Notes: generated from the letters alone by a model not told the origin. A stretch of DNA of 64,000 nt from Labilibaculum sp041595635 (GCF_041595635.1 NZ_JBFHJW010000003.1:62001-126000); one strand, 5' to 3'. Positions 1 to 9,694 are shown, counted from the first letter of the stretch. Program-made: numbers and translations.

Positions 1-2
1 TT

Positions 3-1331
3 ATTACCGATGTAATGACAAGTTCAGCTTTTAGCGTTACAGCTAGTGATTTGGCTTTTTATGCTTCTTGTTATATGGAGCACAATGTTGGAGTTTATGG
101 TCAAATGTATAATGCTGAAACTCGATCAGGCGAACCTACAAGTAGTTCAACCTACAATAATTCATGGGATGCTATTTATACCAATTTGTACAACCTTAAA
201 GACATTATCGAAAAATGTGACGAAGGCGGATCAGAAGAAGGAAACTATTATACTTTGGGTATAGCTCAAATTCTTTCTGCTTACAATTTGGCAATTTTAA
301 CCGATTTATTTGGTGATGTACCTTGGTCGGAAGCTTTACAACCTGGAGTTATTTTTACTCCTGTTTTGGATTCTCAGGAGTCAATTTATGAAGATATTTT
401 TGCCTTCCTAGATAATGGAATTGCAAATTTATCGGAAGAGTCGGTTTACTCTTTATTGGGATCTCAGGATTTTCTTTACGATGGCGATGATGATAGTATT
501 GAAAAATGGCAAAAATTTGCTTACGGATTGAAAGCCAGATACACAATGCGTTTATCATATATTTCACCTGATTATGACAGTGTAATTGCTTATGCAGATC
601 AGTCTTTTACAGATGCTAGCGAACAATGTCAGTTCGATTATAATGGTACTACTTCAAAAAGTCCATTTTATCAATTCTTTTTGGATCGTGACTATTTTGG
701 TTCAAGTCAAAGTCTTCACGATAAAATGGAATCAAGGAATGATCCAAGAGACAGTGTTTATTTTGTAGCTTACGAAGATAGTGATGAACTTATTTTCGCT
801 CCTAATGGTGAGCCTGAACAAATTCAAGAGTATTACGGTATGTCTGGAATAAGTGAAATCACGGCTCCTACATACTTGATGTCATATCACGAGCTTGAAT
901 TTTTGAAAGCAGAAGCTTATGCTAGGAATGGTGATTTAGATGGTGCAAAAACTGCTCTTGAAAATGCAATTATTGCTGCTTGTGCAAAAACCAATGTAGA
1001 TGTTTCAGAGGCTGATGCAACTGCATACTATGATGCCGAAATTGCTCCTAAATTAACAGATGCTGATGCTGCGTTGAGAGAGATTATGGTTCAGAAGTAC
1101 ATCGCATTCTACGAAGAAGAAGCTGTTGAAGCTTACAATGATTACAGAAGATTGACTGCTATGGGTAATAACTTTATTGATTTAGATAACTCATTAAACA
1201 GTTCTAAATTTCCATTGCGCTTCACTTATGGTTCTGAGGATGTTACTACGAACGCTAATGTTTATGACGCATACGGCGACGGAACTTACGTTTATTCCGA
1301 GAATGTATGGTGGGCTGGAGGTTCACGATAG
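3..1331 (+). CDS. SusD/RagB-family outer-membrane lipoprotein, C-terminal part
   Basis: This is the downstream part of a SusD-like nutrient-binding lipoprotein. The reading frame stays open to the left window edge (Ile-Thr-Asp-Val precede the first Met at 15), so the signal peptide and the start lie outside. The protein is rich in aromatic and Asp/Ser residues, has TPR-like helices typical of SusD (the YHELEFLKAEAYARNGD segment near residue 295), and a late helix with VQKYIAFYEEEAVEAYNDYRR. SusD proteins sit on the cell surface over a SusC-type TonB-dependent transporter and capture glycans or peptides; the SusC partner should be just upstream. The substrate cannot be told. It is followed after 29 bases by another lipoprotein gene, probably in the same operon. 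Confidence 0.85.
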   Translation: MTDVMTSSAFSVTASDLAFYASCYMEHNVGVYGQMYNAETRSGEPTSSSTYNNSWDAIYTNLYNLKDIIEKCDEGGSEEGNYYTLGIAQILSAYNLAILTDLFGDVPWSEALQPGVIFTPVLDSQESIYEDIFAFLDNGIANLSEESVYSLLGSQDFLYDGDDDSIEKWQKFAYGLKARYTMRLSYISPDYDSVIAYADQSFTDASEQCQFDYNGTTSKSPFYQFFLDRDYFGSSQSLHDKMESRNDPRDSVYFVAYEDSDELIFAPNGEPEQIQEYYGMSGISEITAPTYLMSYHELEFLKAEAYARNGDLDGAKTALENAIIAACAKTNVDVSEADATAYYDAEIAPKLTDADAALREIMVQKYIAFYEEEAVEAYNDYRRLTAMGNNFIDLDNSLNSSKFPLRFTYGSEDVTTNANVYDAYGDGTYVYSENVWWAGGSR

Positions 1332-1360
1332 TTAGGTTTTAATAATGTAAATTTACGACA

Positions 1361-2200
1361 ATGAAAAGATTTAAAATACTAAGTATGATCGTGGCGTTGG
1401 GCTTATTTTTCTGCGCGTGCGAGGATACAAATGATAATTTGGTAGCATCTCGAGATGTGGCAGTTGTTCCAGTTCTTACTGGTCTTACTCCTGAATCTCC
1501 AATCTTTACAGATTTTACAGTAGACGATGTTTCTTTTACTGTTAGTTTAGAAGATGGTGATGCTGTTGATGCTGCAGAAATTCGAGTGGCTTATGATGGT
1601 AATGAAGAATTTTTACAGGATATCGCTTCGTTCCCTAGCGATATCACAATTACCGCTGCAGACATTCTAACTGCTTTAGGTCTTACTTCAAGTGAAATTG
1701 AGTTAGGATCGGAAATTGCTGTTTATGTGATGACTACCTCTGATGGTGTGACTTCTCGTTCTCAGGCTGCTTTTAATATTGATATACCTTGCGAATTCGA
1801 TTCTAGCATAACAACTGGTTCTTATGGTATTGTTTGCGATGGTTGGGGTGTTGATTCTAATGTTAGTATTACTGCTGACGAAGATGATCCCTACATTGTT
1901 TACATCGCTGGCCTAGCTGAAGCTGATGCTTGTACAGGTAATGGTAATACCATGAAGGTGATAATTGATCCTGTTTCATATCAGTTAACTGGGGATACAG
2001 AAAGAACAATTGTTGCTGATGACTGCTCGGGTTGGGCTGCTGCTTACTCAGTGTATACAAACTACTCTTATACCTTAAAATCAGGTTCATTTAGCACTTG
2101 TGATGGTTCCTACGAAATTGTATTCGAATTAGAGTACTTATATGAAGGTGAATCTGATTATTCCTCTTGGGGTGATTACACATTCACATTTACTCGATAA
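1361..2200 (+). CDS. Surface lipoprotein following a SusD-like gene
   Basis: A 279-residue protein with a lipoprotein signal (Lys-Arg n-region, hydrophobic core, Cys at about residue 18 or 20 in FFCACED). After the Cys the chain is acidic, Ser/Thr/Asp-rich and beta-strand-like, as expected for extracellular Ig-like domains; residues 45-140 look like a SusE/SusF-type starch-binding-system accessory domain, but I do not recognise a specific family. Four to six Cys occur in the second half (CEFDSS, IVCDGWG, DACTGN, DDCSGW, STCDGS), which could form disulfides. Position 29 bases after a SusD-like gene and before a strong terminator suggests it is the last gene of a polysaccharide- or peptide-uptake operon. 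Function is inferred from context only. Confidence 0.7.
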   Translation: MKRFKILSMIVALGLFFCACEDTNDNLVASRDVAVVPVLTGLTPESPIFTDFTVDDVSFTVSLEDGDAVDAAEIRVAYDGNEEFLQDIASFPSDITITAADILTALGLTSSEIELGSEIAVYVMTTSDGVTSRSQAAFNIDIPCEFDSSITTGSYGIVCDGWGVDSNVSITADEDDPYIVYIAGLAEADACTGNGNTMKVIIDPVSYQLTGDTERTIVADDCSGWAAAYSVYTNYSYTLKSGSFSTCDGSYEIVFELEYLYEGESDYSSWGDYTFTFTR

Positions 2201-2260
2201 TTTCGATAAAATTTAAATCGGTTTTGTAAAGTGATCTCTTTGTGAGGTCATAGAAATATA

Positions 2261-2295
2261 ATCCAGTGAGCTTTGTCTCACTGGATTTTTTTTTA
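2261..2295 (+). terminator. Intrinsic terminator of the SusD operon
   Basis: Perfect 10-bp stem (atccagtgag / ctcactggat) with a 6-base loop, followed directly by a run of eight or more T. It ends the transcript of the lipoprotein gene 60 bases upstream. Confidence 0.9.
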
Positions 2296-2566
2296 ACAAA
2301 ACGATTTTCTTTTGCGTTTAAGGGTCTACTAAATTTCTCATTTTAAGCTCAAATTATTCGTTTTTTTGAATTTTAGAAAGTCTTAACTTTGTAATCTACA
2401 AACGTTTGCGAAAAATCAATAAATTTTATTCTCTTTTCTTGTCTAAAAACAGGGAAACGCTACCTTTACCTAGCTATGTAACATGTTTTTAGCATGATAG
2501 TATCTGGTATAAAATTTCCAATTACCATCTATTAAGTATTAGTATCAAGCGTAATTCAGTACAATT
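2296..2566. other. Intergenic leader upstream of korA
   Basis: About 270 AT-rich bases between the terminator and korA. A TAACTTTG at 2384-2391 fits the Bacteroidota -7 consensus TAnnTTTG, but the T-rich TTTG upstream is only about 15 bases away, shorter than usual, so the promoter is uncertain. If used, the 5' leader would be about 170 bases. No riboswitch or small gene was recognised. Confidence 0.3.
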
Positions 2567-4411
2567 ATGAGTCAAAAGAGAAAAATCATTGAAAAGGAAG
2601 AAGTTGTTATTCGATTTTCCGGCGACTCGGGAGATGGAATGCAGCTAACAGGAACGCAATTTTCCGATACTTCCGCTTTGTTTGGAAACGATGTTGCCAC
2701 TTTTCCTGACTATCCAGCAGAAATTCGTGCACCACAAGGAACCGTGGGTGGAGTATCAGGCTTTCAGTTGCATTTCGGACACATGGAGGTGAATACTCCA
2801 GGCGATTTTGCAGATGTATTGGTGGCCATGAACCCAGCAGCATTAAAAGCTAATTTAAAATGGGTAAAACCAAGTGGAACTATTATTATTAACGAAGATA
2901 GTTTTACCGAGCGAAACTTTGAAAAAGCAGGTTACGAATCTGATCCCTTAGATGACGACAATCTGGCAGATTATAATTTGATTAAAGCCAGAGTAACTAC
3001 CTTAACAAAGGAATGTTTAAAAGACTCAGGTTTGGATCAGAAAAGTATTCTACGAAGTAAAAACATGTTTACTTTAGGAATGGTTTATTGGATGTTCGAT
3101 CGTCCGCTTGCTCATACCGAAGAGTTTATCGAGAATAAATTTCGCAAGTATCCTTTGGTTGTGCAAGCCAATAAAATGGTTTTGCGTGCTGGCTATAACT
3201 TTGCCAAAACAATAGAGGCTTTACCCTATAACTTTAGTGTGGCTCCAGCTAGAATAAAACAAGGAACTTACCGAAATATAACAGGAAATAAAGCAACAGC
3301 CTGGGGATTAATTGCTGCAGCCGAAAAGGCTGGTTTGGAATTGTTTTGTGGTTCCTATCCAATAACTCCGGCTACCGAAATTTTTCAAGAATTAGCAGCT
3401 CGTAAAGATTTAGGAGTAAAAACTTTTCAGGCAGAGGATGAAATCGCTGGTATTTGTACAGCAATTGGTGCTAGTTTTGCTGGAGATTTTGCAGTTACAA
3501 CTACATCGGGACCAGGATTGGCTCTTAAAACTGAAGCTGCAGGATTGGCCGTAATGACCGAGTTGCCTCTTGTGATTGTAAATGTTCAGCGTGGTGGGCC
3601 TTCAACGGGATTGCCTACTAAAACCGAGCAATCTGATTTAATGCAAGCTATTCACGGTCGTAGTGGAGAATGTCCAATGCCTGTGATGGCAGCAAGTACC
3701 TCTTCAAATTGCTTCGAATACGCATTTAGAGCGGGTAAAATTGCTTTGGAACACATGACCCCCGTTATTCTACTTACCGATGGTTTTATTGCCAATGGAG
3801 CCGAGCCATGGCTCGTACCGAAAATGACTGATTTACCAAATATTGTTCCCCCAATTGCAAAGGAGGGTGACGATTATCAGCCTTATGCAAGAGATCCAGA
3901 AAAACTGGCGAGAAAATGGGCTGTTCCTGGAACAAAAGGTTTAGAACATCGAATTGGAGGATTGGAAAAAATGGATGTTACAGGAACTGTTTCCTATGTT
4001 CCTGAAAATCATCAGGTGATGACAGAAATTCGCTCGGAGCGAATTAGAAGAGTTGCCAATTTTATTCCTGAGCTTACAGTAAAAGGGGAAGATGAAGCTG
4101 ATCTTTTGGTAGTTGGCTGGGGAGGAACCTACGGCCATTTAACCACGGCTGTTCGGGAACTTCAAAAGGGAGGAAAGAAAATTGCTCAAGCACATTTTCA
4201 TTATATTTTTCCCCTGCCTAAGAATACCGAAGAAGTTTTGAAACGCTATAAAAAAGTAATTGTTTGTGAATTAAACGAAGGTCAATTTGCAGAATATTTA
4301 CGTTCTAGCTTTCAAGAAATAAAATTTCATCAATTTAATAAACTGCAAGGATTACCATTTACAGTGTTGGAATTAAAAGATAAGTTTAATCAATTACTAG
4401 AGGAGAAGTAA
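2567..4411 (+). CDS. korA: 2-oxoacid:ferredoxin oxidoreductase, fused gamma/alpha subunit
   Basis: Fused gamma-alpha subunit of a 2-oxoglutarate (or related 2-oxoacid):ferredoxin oxidoreductase, which decarboxylates 2-oxoacids to acyl-CoA and passes electrons to ferredoxin. Residues 10-200 are the gamma domain (IRFSGDSGDGMQLTG, then FPDYPAEIRAPQGTVGGVSG); about 240-614 are the alpha domain, with GSYPITPATEIFQEL near 262, the EDE and TTSGPGLALKTEA motifs, and RGGPSTGLPTKTEQ. The length of 614 matches the fused form common in Bacteroidota. The start ATG is the first in frame after the leader. The beta subunit gene follows after 2 bases, so the two are translationally linked. The substrate assignment (2-oxoglutarate rather than isovalerate or pyruvate) comes from general resemblance to KorA and is not proven. 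Confidence 0.9.
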   Translation: MSQKRKIIEKEEVVIRFSGDSGDGMQLTGTQFSDTSALFGNDVATFPDYPAEIRAPQGTVGGVSGFQLHFGHMEVNTPGDFADVLVAMNPAALKANLKWVKPSGTIIINEDSFTERNFEKAGYESDPLDDDNLADYNLIKARVTTLTKECLKDSGLDQKSILRSKNMFTLGMVYWMFDRPLAHTEEFIENKFRKYPLVVQANKMVLRAGYNFAKTIEALPYNFSVAPARIKQGTYRNITGNKATAWGLIAAAEKAGLELFCGSYPITPATEIFQELAARKDLGVKTFQAEDEIAGICTAIGASFAGDFAVTTTSGPGLALKTEAAGLAVMTELPLVIVNVQRGGPSTGLPTKTEQSDLMQAIHGRSGECPMPVMAASTSSNCFEYAFRAGKIALEHMTPVILLTDGFIANGAEPWLVPKMTDLPNIVPPIAKEGDDYQPYARDPEKLARKWAVPGTKGLEHRIGGLEKMDVTGTVSYVPENHQVMTEIRSERIRRVANFIPELTVKGEDEADLLVVGWGGTYGHLTTAVRELQKGGKKIAQAHFHYIFPLPKNTEEVLKRYKKVIVCELNEGQFAEYLRSSFQEIKFHQFNKLQGLPFTVLELKDKFNQLLEEK

Positions 4412-4413
4412 TC

Positions 4414-5454
4414 ATGACAGATACAAGCAATCATACATTGAGTCCTAAAAAGTTTACTCCAAAAGATTTTAAAAGTGATCAGGAAGTAAGGTGGTGTCCC
4501 GGATGTGGAGATCATGGAGTGTTAAATTCGGTGCAAAAAGCCATGGCAGCTCTCGAACTTCCCAAGGAGAATTTCGCTGTTATTTCAGGAATCGGATGTT
4601 CTTCGCGTTTCCCATATTATATGAATACTTACGGTTTTCATACGATTCACGGTCGAGCTGCGGCCATCGCTTCAGGGGTAAAGTCGGCAAATCCAAAACT
4701 TGAAGTTATACAAGTTTCTGGTGATGGAGATGCATTGGCCATTGGAGGAAATCATTTTATTCATGCAATTCGACGTAATATTGATATGACCATTCTTCTT
4801 TTTAATAATGAGATTTATGGGCTTACCAAGGGGCAATATTCGCCAACTTCGAAGCAAGGAATGATTACCAAGACTTCGCCATTCGGAACTATAGAGCAAC
4901 CATTTCATCCGGCAGAGCTTGCATTGGGAGCTCAATCGAAGTTTTATGCACGCTCAATTGATACCAACATTAAGCTTACAACAGAATTAATTCTTGCTGG
5001 TTCCAAACACAAAGGAACTTCTATTATTGAAATCCTTCAAAATTGTGTGATTTATAATGATGGCGCTCATGCGATGATTACAGATAAAGAAACAAAGCAT
5101 GATTTTCAGTTGATTTTGCAACATGGCGAGAGAATGATTTTTGGTAAGGATAGAAATAAAGGCTTAGTTTTAGGAGGTAATGGTAAACTAATAGTAGTTA
5201 CAATTGGTGAATTTGGAATTACCGAACAGGATATTTTAATTCATGATGCTCATAATCCTGATCCTCATATGGCATGGTTGTTATCCAATATGTCAGCTCC
5301 CGAATATCCGGTTGCATTAGGTGTGATTCGCGATGTGGAAGCACTTTCTTACGAAGAAAAATTAGAGCAACAAATTAAGGATGTTCGAGCAACAGCCAGC
5401 ATTAAGTGTATGGATGATTTGCTAAATAGTGGTGATACATGGGAAGTTAAATAG
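4414..5454 (+). CDS. korB: 2-oxoacid:ferredoxin oxidoreductase, beta (TPP-binding) subunit
   Basis: Beta subunit that binds thiamine diphosphate and the proximal Fe-S cluster. The motif WCPGCGDH lies at residues 27-34 (cluster Cys ligands), GIGCSSRFPYY near 68, and the TPP/Mg motif SGDGDALAIGGNH near 100 with NNEIYGLTKGQ following. The length of 346 is normal for KorB. Its ATG is 2 bases after the korA stop, indicating one operon. A separate ferredoxin-like delta subunit is not present here, which is usual for the two-subunit type. It is followed by an intrinsic terminator. Confidence 0.92.
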   Translation: MTDTSNHTLSPKKFTPKDFKSDQEVRWCPGCGDHGVLNSVQKAMAALELPKENFAVISGIGCSSRFPYYMNTYGFHTIHGRAAAIASGVKSANPKLEVIQVSGDGDALAIGGNHFIHAIRRNIDMTILLFNNEIYGLTKGQYSPTSKQGMITKTSPFGTIEQPFHPAELALGAQSKFYARSIDTNIKLTTELILAGSKHKGTSIIEILQNCVIYNDGAHAMITDKETKHDFQLILQHGERMIFGKDRNKGLVLGGNGKLIVVTIGEFGITEQDILIHDAHNPDPHMAWLLSNMSAPEYPVALGVIRDVEALSYEEKLEQQIKDVRATASIKCMDDLLNSGDTWEVK

Positions 5455-5476
5455 GTAAATATAAAAGAGAAAGTAT

Positions 5477-5509
5477 AAGAGGAGACCAATTGTTTCCTCT
5501 TTGTTTTTT
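5477..5509 (+). terminator. Intrinsic terminator after korAB
   Basis: Nine-pair stem (aagaggaga / tttcctctt, one G-U pair), loop ccaattg, then ttgtttttt. It lies 22 bases after the korB stop. Confidence 0.75.
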
Positions 5510-5659
5510 AGAAGGATTTTTACCTGTTTTAGGAGGCGCTTTTTGATATTTTATACTTTTTATAATCGCTTTTATTTTATAAAATGAAAATGATTTTTGC
5601 TCACGAAAATCTTGGCATGGAATCATAAATTAATACTACTTTGCATCTTCAAATGCATA

Positions 5660-5677
5660 CAACAACAACAACAACAA
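5660..5677 (+). repeat. (CAA)6 microsatellite in leader
   Basis: Six perfect CAA units just upstream of the PEP-domain gene (ATG at 5691). Between them lies ATG-AAT-TAA (5681-5689), a two-codon open frame that stops one base before the real start. No Shine-Dalgarno-like purine tract is present. Such CA-rich unstructured leaders are compatible with Bacteroidota translation initiation. Confidence 0.7.
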
Positions 5678-5690
5678 AACATGAATTAAG

Positions 5691-8666
5691 ATGGAAGAAG
5701 TTTCGATTTCTAAAATTTACAAAAGAAAAAAGAGTGATAGAGATATTTTTCAGGAACTGATGCCCTTTAAAGTGAAGGAAATTCTTCTGATTGCGACCTA
5801 TTATGACGCTTATACAATTGTTCGGGAAGGACAATTTTCAGATAAAATTGTTGGAGAATATTTACAGTTAAATCTTTATGCAGCACCACGTTTTACAAGT
5901 GTTGCAACCAATGAAGAAGCAACAGAAGCTCTGGATAAAAGGAATTTTGATGTTGTAATCATCATGGCTGGTTTGGATAAAGAATCACCTTTAGAACTAA
6001 GTCAGCAAATTAAAAAAGTACAACCAGATATTCCAGTACTGGTTTTGGTAAATAACAATAGCGATTTGGCCTTTTTCGACCGAGCTGCTGATAAAATCAA
6101 AAACAATATCGATCGGGTTTTTGTTTGGAATGGCTCTACTAAAATATTTATGGCCATGACCAAATACGTTGAGGATAAATTAAATCTGGAACCAGATACC
6201 AAAATTGGAGATGTTCGGGTGATTTTATTGGTCGAGGATTCGGTAAAATATTATTCCCGATATTTACCTTTGCTGTATACTTCAGTAATGACCCAAACAC
6301 AAAAGGTAATATCCGATGAAGGGGAAATAGATGAATTACATAAGATATTGAAAATGAGGGCTAGACCCAAAGTAATTCTTGTGAGTACTTATGAAGATGC
6401 TGTTGAAGTAGTTGATAAGTACCTGGAAAATTTGCTTTGTGTAATTTCAGATGTTCGTTTTGCCCGAGAAGGAATATTAGATAATGATTCTGGAGTTGAC
6501 TTGATTAAGTATGTGCAGGAAAAAAACATGAAAATTCCATGTTTAATGCAATCGCACGATACAGATAATGCCATTCGTGCTATGCAGGTAGATGCTGATT
6601 TTATCAATAAAAATAGCGATACTCTGGCTCTGGATATTTACAATTTCATTTATACAAAACTCGGATTTGGCGATTTTGTATTTAGAAATCAAAGTGGAAC
6701 TAAAGTAGCCATAGCAAAGTCTATGGATGAGTTTGAAGAGAAATTAAAGTATGTGCCCGATGAATCTCTTCTTTTTCATTCTAAACGAAATGGAATTTCT
6801 ACTTGGTTGATGGCACGTGGAGAAATTAATGTTGCTAAAAAATTACGACGTTATCAAATTGAGGATTTCAAATCAGTAAAAGACCTTCGTAAATTTTGTT
6901 TGAATGTATTCGAATCCTCAAGAATAAAACAGCTTCGCGGGCGCATCATTAAATTTAGACCAAATATTGTAAATTCAAACCACTATGTGGTTCGTTTAGG
7001 AGCCGGATCTTTGGGGGGCAAAGGCAGAGGATTGGCCTTTCTTAGTAATTTTATTGAAAACATTTACTTTGCCAAACTAATAAAGGATATCAACATATCT
7101 ATTCCGAAAACTGCCATTATAGGGGTAGAGGAGTACGACAATTTTATCGAAAAGAATAATTTGTACGATAAAATATATTTGGATAAAAATTACAAAAAAG
7201 TAAGAGATCTATTTACCAAAGGAGATTTGCCTGAGAAGTTAAAGAAACGACTTCGTTTGTATCTTGAAGAAATGACAGGCCCCATTGCTGTGCGTTCTTC
7301 AGGTTTGTTTGAGGATTCTTTAATGCAACCTTTCGCAGGTGTTTATGCAACCTATTTATTGCCTAACAATCATCAAGATATTGAGGAACGTTTTGCTCAA
7401 TTAGAAACGGCCATAAAGCTAATTTATGCTTCTATTTTTTCGCCTGATGCTCAATCGTACTTTAGTGCTGTCGATTATAAAATAGAGGAAGAAAAAATGG
7501 CGGTTATTATTCAGGAAGTAGTTGGTCAGGAGTCTAATGGGAGGTTTTATCCAAACATAAGTGGTGTTGCTCAATCTTACAACTACTATCCTTTTTCATA
7601 CATGAAACCAGAGGATGGTTTTGCTGTTATAGCCATCGGATTGGGAAAATATGTAGTAGGAGGAGAAAAAACACACCGTTTCTGCCCCGAGCATCCCAAA
7701 TTGCAATTGGCTTCCATCGAGGATCAAATGAAAGATTCTCAGAAATATTTTTATGCAATTAACATGCAGAAAGATGATTTTGATCTGGTTAAAGATGGCG
7801 AGGATGCAGTAACAATAAAATATGATCTTTCGGATGCTGAAAAAGATGGTAATCTTTTACATTGTGCATCGGTTTACGATTATCAGAATGATAGATTGGA
7901 GCCGGATTTGAATTTGAGAGGTCCTCGAGTGGTTGATTTTGCGAATATATTAAAATACAATCAAGTTCCTATTGCTCATGCTTTAAGTGTGCTACTTACT
8001 ATTTTTAAGCAAGCTATGGGTGCTCCGGTTGAAATTGAATTTGCTGTGGACCTTACAAAGGGAAAAAATATGCTTCCTACTTTTCATTTGCTACAGATAA
8101 AACCTCTTATCCGTCAGGAAATGAGTATAGATATTGACATGAGTAAGGTTAATAAGGAAAAGCTTGTATTGTTGGCCAGCAAAGGAATGGGAAATGGTAA
8201 GGTTGATTCTGTTCAGGATATCATTTACATGGATATTGATAAGTTTGATCGAACAAAAACAGAAGAAATGGCTCTCGAAATTGAAAATTTAAATCAAAAA
8301 ATGAGAGAGCAAGATCGAAAATACGTGTTAATTGGTCCTGGACGATGGGGAACAAGAGATAAGTTTACAGGTATTCCTGTTTTATGGTCGCAAATATCAA
8401 ATGCGAAAGTGATTGTTGAGCAGGGATTGGAAGATTTTCCATTGGATGCTTCTTTGGGGTCACACTTTTTTCACAATGTAACTTCTATGAATGTGGGTTA
8501 CTTTTCGATTCGAGGAAATACAGAGCAAAGTTTTGTGAATATGGATGTGCTTGGAAAACAAAAATTAGTAGAGCAAATCCATTACTTTAGACACGTTCGT
8601 TTTAAGGAACCTTTGGAAATTTTGATGGATGGTAAAAAACAAGCTAGTGTAATTAGCTTTAAATAA
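5691..8666 (+). CDS. PEP-synthase/PPDK N-domain protein with receiver-like N-terminus
   Basis: A 991-residue protein whose centre is the ATP-grasp (nucleotide-binding) domain of pyruvate phosphate dikinase/PEP synthase: GAGSLGGKGRGLAFL near residue 441 and MTGPIAVRSSGLFEDSLMQ near 525, then VIAIGLGKYVVGGE near 650. Upstream are two receiver-like folds: residues about 25-160 (no conserved Asp visible) and about 175-320, which keeps LLVEDS, an Asp in CVISDVRF and a Lys in FINKNS. The C-terminus has a KYVLIGPGRWGTRDKF and SLGSHFFHN block. I see no swivelling-His domain (a GxxSH motif) nor the PEP-binding barrel, so it is not a complete PEP synthase. It may phosphorylate or sense through the ATP-grasp domain; function unknown. 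It is monocistronic and shares a palindromic terminator with convergent fabD. Confidence 0.8.
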   Translation: MEEVSISKIYKRKKSDRDIFQELMPFKVKEILLIATYYDAYTIVREGQFSDKIVGEYLQLNLYAAPRFTSVATNEEATEALDKRNFDVVIIMAGLDKESPLELSQQIKKVQPDIPVLVLVNNNSDLAFFDRAADKIKNNIDRVFVWNGSTKIFMAMTKYVEDKLNLEPDTKIGDVRVILLVEDSVKYYSRYLPLLYTSVMTQTQKVISDEGEIDELHKILKMRARPKVILVSTYEDAVEVVDKYLENLLCVISDVRFAREGILDNDSGVDLIKYVQEKNMKIPCLMQSHDTDNAIRAMQVDADFINKNSDTLALDIYNFIYTKLGFGDFVFRNQSGTKVAIAKSMDEFEEKLKYVPDESLLFHSKRNGISTWLMARGEINVAKKLRRYQIEDFKSVKDLRKFCLNVFESSRIKQLRGRIIKFRPNIVNSNHYVVRLGAGSLGGKGRGLAFLSNFIENIYFAKLIKDINISIPKTAIIGVEEYDNFIEKNNLYDKIYLDKNYKKVRDLFTKGDLPEKLKKRLRLYLEEMTGPIAVRSSGLFEDSLMQPFAGVYATYLLPNNHQDIEERFAQLETAIKLIYASIFSPDAQSYFSAVDYKIEEEKMAVIIQEVVGQESNGRFYPNISGVAQSYNYYPFSYMKPEDGFAVIAIGLGKYVVGGEKTHRFCPEHPKLQLASIEDQMKDSQKYFYAINMQKDDFDLVKDGEDAVTIKYDLSDAEKDGNLLHCASVYDYQNDRLEPDLNLRGPRVVDFANILKYNQVPIAHALSVLLTIFKQAMGAPVEIEFAVDLTKGKNMLPTFHLLQIKPLIRQEMSIDIDMSKVNKEKLVLLASKGMGNGKVDSVQDIIYMDIDKFDRTKTEEMALEIENLNQKMREQDRKYVLIGPGRWGTRDKFTGIPVLWSQISNAKVIVEQGLEDFPLDASLGSHFFHNVTSMNVGYFSIRGNTEQSFVNMDVLGKQKLVEQIHYFRHVRFKEPLEILMDGKKQASVISFK

Positions 8667-8672
8667 AAGTAA

Positions 8673-8704
8673 AAAGCCGTTTCAATAATTATTGAAACGG
8701 CTTT
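8673..8704. terminator. Bidirectional palindromic terminator
   Basis: A perfect 32-base palindrome (aaagccgtttcaataatt and its reverse complement) between the convergent PEP-domain gene and fabD. A-rich and T-rich arms let it terminate both strands. Confidence 0.85.
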
Positions 8705-8710
8705 GTTTTA

Positions 8711-9604
8711 TTAATTGCAATTAAATGAATTAATTCCTACAGTTTCCATTTTTCGGTCAACTTTTTTTACCAAACCTTGAATCACTTTTCCTGGCCCTAC
8801 TTCTGTAAACGACGAAGCACCGTCAGCAATCATATTCATCATTGTTTGAGTAAAACGCACAGGTGCGGTAAGTTGAGAAACTAAATTTTTCTTGATCTCA
8901 ACAGGATCAGAAATTGGGAGTGCATTTACGTTTTGGTAAACTGGGCATATTGGTTCTGAGAAAATTGTGTTCTCAATCGCTTCTTCCAACTCGATACGTG
9001 CAGGTTCCATCAAAGGAGAGTGAAAAGCTCCACCTACTTTTAAAGGGATCGCTCTTTTAGCACCAGCTTCTATTAATTTTTCGCAGGCAATTTCGATTCC
9101 TTTCATGCTTCCTGAGATAACTAACTGACCAGGGCAGTTGAAATTAGCCGGAACTACAATTTCATTAATTTCGTCACAAACTTTCACTACAGTTTCATCA
9201 TCTAAGCCGATGATAGCAGCCATTGTTGAAGGTTCTTTTTCGCAAGCTTTTTGCATGGCTATAGCTCTTTGAGAAACCAGCTTTAGACCATCTTCGAAAG
9301 ATAAAGATCCATTGGCTACCAAAGCAGAAAACTCACCTAACGAGTGTCCAGCCACCATTTCAGCTTTAAAATCCTCACCAAGGGTTTTTGCTAAAATCAC
9401 CGAGTGTAAGAAAATTGCAGGCTGTGTAACATTAGTCTGCCTTAAATCTTCATCGGAACCTTCAAACATTAGATCCGTGATACGGAAACCTAATATTTCG
9501 TTGGCTTGTTCAAAAAGTTCCTTAGCAAGGGTAGAATTATCGTAGAGGTCTTTTCCCATACCTACAAATTGAGCTCCTTGCCCTGGAAATACATATGCTT
9601 TCAT
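8711..9604 (-). CDS. fabD: Malonyl-CoA:ACP transacylase
   Basis: Transfers malonyl from CoA to acyl carrier protein to supply fatty-acid elongation in the cytoplasm. The sequence begins with FPGQGAQFVGMGKDLY, has the nucleophile elbow GHSLGEFSAL (active-site Ser about residue 92), and GGAFHSPLM carrying the catalytic His near 200, followed by QNVNALP and FTEVGPGKVIQGLVKK near the end. Its 297 residues match FabD. It stands alone, with a TATATTTG -7 element about 90 bases upstream. High confidence. Confidence 0.96.
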   Translation of the reverse strand: MKAYVFPGQGAQFVGMGKDLYDNSTLAKELFEQANEILGFRITDLMFEGSDEDLRQTNVTQPAIFLHSVILAKTLGEDFKAEMVAGHSLGEFSALVANGSLSFEDGLKLVSQRAIAMQKACEKEPSTMAAIIGLDDETVVKVCDEINEIVVPANFNCPGQLVISGSMKGIEIACEKLIEAGAKRAIPLKVGGAFHSPLMEPARIELEEAIENTIFSEPICPVYQNVNALPISDPVEIKKNLVSQLTAPVRFTQTMMNMIADGASSFTEVGPGKVIQGLVKKVDRKMETVGINSFNCN

Positions 9605-9694
9605 ATTTTTTTCTTCAATTTATAATTTTCAATTCGTTACTAAAAAATTAATAATGAATTGATTATCATGTTAAGATTTAAAATAATCCGGAGA

